Positions 12,552 to 13,876 of a stretch of 13,876 nucleotides of DNA are shown one piece after another. The notes below the pieces were generated by a model that saw only the letters and a program-made list of their open reading frames with translations, was not told the origin of the DNA and did no database searches. The DNA is taken from the NCBI GenBank assembly GCA_003219335.1, contig QHOF01000002.1:1-13876 (forward strand), read 5' to 3'. A program made the translations under genes and the position numbers. The stretch comes from Verrucomicrobiota bacterium (lineage in GTDB: Bacteria; Verrucomicrobiota; Verrucomicrobiia; Chthoniobacterales; UBA10450). Position 1 is the first letter of the stretch; each line of letters begins with the position of its first letter.

Positions 12552-13876
12552 ATGACTGAACTACAGGTTTTCGTTACGGTCGCGGTATTGGCCGGCCTCA
12601 TATTGGTCCTTCTCTTCGACTGGGTCGACATGACCGTCGCCGGTTTGCTAAGCGTCAGCGCGCTCATTGTTTTCGGCATATTGTCGCAAAAGGACATGTT
12701 GAATGTGGTCAGTTCTGGGGGCGGCGTTCTGGCGCTGCTCTTCGGGGGCATGGTCGTGGCGCGCACGCTTACGCCGACGGGAATCTTCGAACATGTCGGC
12801 GCGCGTTTTCTGATTTCGACTCGGGGCAGCGGGAAACGTTTCCTCCTCGGGCTCATTCTGTTGATCGCGCCGGTGTGCGCTTTCCTCCCCAACGCGACCG
12901 TGGTGATTTTGCTGGCGCCGGTGATCATTCGTGTAGCCGAGGCCCTGGAAGTAGACTTTATCGCTCCGATGATTCTCGCGGCGATCATCAGCAACTCGGC
13001 CGGGCTACTCACCTTGGTCGGAGATCCGGCGACGTTTTTGGTGGGCAGCGCCATGGGCGTGACGTTCATTCAGTATCTCTACCGAATTGCGCTCGGTGGG
13101 TTGCTGACCTTACTCGTGCTGACGCTCCTCCTGCCTCGACTGACCAAAGACATCTGGACGGTCAATAGGACGCTGCTGACGGAAGTTACGGTGCCACCGC
13201 TCAAAGAACCGATGCTTGGCGGTCTCGCCCTACTCTTGCTGGCCATCATGGTGCTGCTGTTCTTGTTCGGAGAGCTATTGCCGATCCAGATGGTTCCGCC
13301 GGGAGTGGCGATCGTGGTGTGCTCGGTGGCGCTGCTGATGGTCTATGCAGCGCGAGTCGAACCGGTGCAAAAAGTTTTGGCGGATATCGATTGGAAAACG
13401 CTTATCTTCATCGCCTGCATGTTCGTTCTGGTGGAAGCCCTCGTCAAAGCCGGCTTCCTTCAGACCGTGTCCGATGACATCTTCAGGCGCTTTGGTACGA
13501 ATCGTTTGGCTGTCGCGCTGGTGCTGTTGTTCGGAGTCGGTTTGGTGTCGAGCCTGCTCGCCAACATTCCCGTGGTGGCTGCATCGGTCCTCATGGTTAA
13601 AGGCTATTTCGTGATCTCCCAGCTTGTGCCGGAAGAGGCATTGGGCGCGGGTTTCACGGATTGGCCATTGACGACTCTACCGATTTTCGTGGCCATGATG
13701 TTTGGCGGCACGTTGGGGGGGAATGCCACTCTCATCGGCGCCTCGGCGAACATTGTCAGCGGTGGAATTTGCGCGGCTCACGGTAAACCCATTCGATTCA
13801 TGAAATTTATGCGCTACGGCGTACCGATAACTCTGGCACAGTTGACCGTCGCAGCGATCTACGTAACAGCAATGTA
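12552..13876 (+). CDS. ArsB/NhaD/SLC13-type (IT superfamily) transporter, 3' end outside window
   Basis: Open from ATG 12552 to the window end, at least 441 codons, and so almost full length for the family (about 430-450). It starts 12 bases after the stop of the solute-binding protein gene, without a clear Shine-Dalgarno motif. It is hydrophobic throughout, with about ten or more helices. Family marks are GGGVLALLFGGMVVARTL near residue 57, FLPNATVVILLAPVI near 112, NSAGLLTLVGDPATFLVG near 149, and a matching C-terminal repeat GGTLGGNATLIGASANIVSG near 390. The two (N/G)xxTLxGxxA(N/T) loops are the re-entrant substrate-binding loops of this superfamily. Substrates range from Na+/H+ exchange to arsenite or di- and tricarboxylates, and the sequence seen does not decide between them. 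Inner membrane. Confidence 0.9.
   Translation, partial: MTELQVFVTVAVLAGLILVLLFDWVDMTVAGLLSVSALIVFGILSQKDMLNVVSSGGGVLALLFGGMVVARTLTPTGIFEHVGARFLISTRGSGKRFLLGLILLIAPVCAFLPNATVVILLAPVIIRVAEALEVDFIAPMILAAIISNSAGLLTLVGDPATFLVGSAMGVTFIQYLYRIALGGLLTLLVLTLLLPRLTKDIWTVNRTLLTEVTVPPLKEPMLGGLALLLLAIMVLLFLFGELLPIQMVPPGVAIVVCSVALLMVYAARVEPVQKVLADIDWKTLIFIACMFVLVEALVKAGFLQTVSDDIFRRFGTNRLAVALVLLFGVGLVSSLLANIPVVAASVLMVKGYFVISQLVPEEALGAGFTDWPLTTLPIFVAMMFGGTLGGNATLIGASANIVSGGICAAHGKPIRFMKFMRYGVPITLAQLTVAAIYVTAM

Noticed and set aside
12542..13069. 175-codon minus-strand open frame
   Set aside because: It is antisense to the ArsB/NhaD-type transporter, whose motifs are clear on the + strand.

Overview
Every intact gene in this window lies on the + strand. 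The window appears to come from a moderately GC-rich Gram-negative bacterium with a full envelope. Evidence for this is the outer-membrane porin of the OprB type, several lipoprotein signals, many short exported proteins and a multiheme cytochrome c. The mix of families (DUF3300/DUF2950, DUF4410, DUF3313, TPR-multiheme cytochrome, OprB) is what one meets in environmental lineages such as Desulfobacterota, Methylomirabilota, Acidobacteriota or Verrucomicrobiota. I cannot fix the phylum from sequence alone.

Region 1 (1-4300) is an envelope and lipoprotein region with much decay. It holds the Gly/Arg-rich 3' end of a probable DUF3300 gene and an intact DUF2950 gene. Next comes a small four-helix membrane protein, translationally coupled to a Spy/CpxP-like periplasmic gene that carries two in-frame stops. 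A remnant of a small lipoprotein-like gene, an intact DUF4410 lipoprotein and a frameshifted DUF3313 lipoprotein follow. Three intergenic elements here share one architecture: short degenerate repeats of 7-9 bases, arranged as an inverted pair of arms.

Region 2 (4297-7349) holds two broken respiratory or transport genes. A multiheme cytochrome/TPR gene has had an internal segment of about 450 bp inverted, with sequence lost at both ends of it. An OprB-type porin gene is split by a single frameshift.

Region 3 (7350-11316) is the most interesting part. It is a run of short genes, mostly for exported proteins of unknown function, including three paralogues of one family in tandem. Three copies of a 20-bp palindrome (TATTGGACCAAGGTCCAATA and one variant) occur here. 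Each is followed, after exactly 20 bases, by GCTA, and each lies upstream of a + strand gene start. This looks like a shared promoter/operator, with the palindrome centred about 40 bases upstream of the predicted transcription start, and it may define an undescribed regulon of small envelope proteins.

Region 4 (11421-13876) pairs a solute-binding protein of the amino-acid ABC transporter type, with no ABC permease or ATPase next to it, with an ArsB/NhaD/SLC13-type ion transporter that runs off the window end. No rRNA, tRNA, CRISPR array or complete insertion sequence was seen.
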